Shown here: piece by piece, positions 6,210 to 6,598 of the stretch
How positions within the stretch are numbered: the first letter of the stretch is position 1
How the letters are laid out: the number at the start of each line of letters is the position of its first letter
Assembly (NCBI GenBank): GCA_012961755.1
Contig: DTYS01000206.1
Coordinates: 1 to 6,598, forward strand
Direction of reading: 5' to 3'
From: Candidatus Latescibacterota bacterium
GTDB taxonomy: Bacteria > Latescibacterota > 4484-107 > B68-G9
DNA length: 6,598 nucleotides
The notes under the pieces: model-generated
Told to the model about the DNA's origin: nothing
Databases searched by the model: none
What the model saw: the letters and a program-made list of their open reading frames with translations, nothing else
Translations under genes and position numbers: made by a program

Positions 6210-6598
6210 GGGAAGGACGAAGCTATAACGACCGCGTTGGGATACCTGAAGATGGATGAGGATGACCTCGACCTGTCCCCCGAGGCCACCGAGGACCCCT
6301 TCAGGCTCAGGATCGTGGACCACCTCCTGGCCCGCCCACTTAGATCCGCAAGATATGCCGATAGCCTCGCCCTTTCCCTCGCCGAGGAATCCTCCCTTAG
6401 GGGAAAGCTGGTGCTTATAGCCTCCCAGCTGGACTTGACGCCGGGGACTCACCTAGATGTGGACACCGTAACATCGAAGAATATAGAGGCTATTGTGGCC
6501 GAACTTAGAGTTAAAATTTCCGAGGCGAGGGAGCTCGTCGGCGAAGCGCTGTCCGGCGTGAGCGACGGGGAGATGGAGTTCCTAAGGAGGGAGAGTTC
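6135..6598 (+). CDS. Hypothetical secreted protein, helix-rich, 3' end beyond window
   Basis: The frame is open from the ATG at 6135 to the window edge, giving 154 full codons and two further bases. Residues 1-24 (MKVPLPKFALAVGLVAGAFN... then FAEG) look like a signal peptide with a basic n-region, a hydrophobic core and a possible cleavage after AGA (18). The mature part is acidic and Leu/Ala/Glu-rich and is predicted by eye to be mostly alpha-helical, with likely helices around 27-40, 57-87, 90-100 and 112-135. I do not recognise the family and see no catalytic motif. Codon use (AGG, ATA, GAG) fits the neighbours, and the gene has its own promoter and a good ribosome binding site, all of which support a real gene. 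It is divergent from the kinase and may share control with it. The function is unknown, and the missing C-terminus could carry the defining domain. Confidence 0.8.
   Translation, partial: MKVPLPKFALAVGLVAGAFNFAEGIGKDEAITTALGYLKMDEDDLDLSPEATEDPFRLRIVDHLLARPLRSARYADSLALSLAEESSLRGKLVLIASQLDLTPGTHLDVDTVTSKNIEAIVAELRVKISEARELVGEALSGVSDGEMEFLRRES

Overview
The window reads as ordinary chromosomal DNA of a GC-rich prokaryote (roughly 60 % G+C by eye). It is most likely an uncultured thermophilic bacterium. The two large genes are rich in AGG for Arg, ATA for Ile, GAG and AAG, a pattern often seen in thermophiles. Translation starts have clear Shine-Dalgarno sequences, and the divergent intergenic region holds two sigma70-like promoters, each with an exact 17-bp spacer. 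An archaeal source is less likely but cannot be excluded, because the AT-rich boxes could also be read as TATA boxes. No genus is named: nothing here is diagnostic. There are no rRNA, tRNA, CRISPR, transposase or phage genes.

Layout. (1) At 5-2914 (+) lies a 969-residue protein with a predicted coiled-coil N-terminus followed by about eight fibronectin-III-like repeats. Its true start may lie upstream of the window. (2) At 2929-4914 (+), 14 bases downstream and behind a strong ribosome binding site, lies a second multi-repeat protein with an N-terminal signal sequence and six FN3-like repeats of a different sequence subtype. The two look like one translationally linked operon for large beta-sandwich repeat proteins, probably extracytoplasmic scaffold, adhesion or binding proteins. 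(3) At 4951-5994 (-), convergent with this pair, lies an aminoglycoside-phosphotransferase-fold small-molecule kinase with an intact HGDxxxxN motif and DxD metal loop. (4) The 140-bp region 5995-6134 carries a compact back-to-back promoter pair. (5) From 6135 to the window edge (+) runs the 5' part of an unrecognised, helix-rich, probably secreted protein.

Working together: genes 1 and 2 are very probably co-expressed and may act together outside the cytoplasm. The kinase and the last gene share a divergent control region and may be co-regulated. Nothing in the sequence ties the kinase to the FN3 proteins functionally. I see no clear new multi-gene system. The points most worth following up are the coiled-coil/FN3 protein with no visible export signal, the helical insertion in repeat 1 of gene 2, and the divergent promoter region with a hairpin in the kinase leader.
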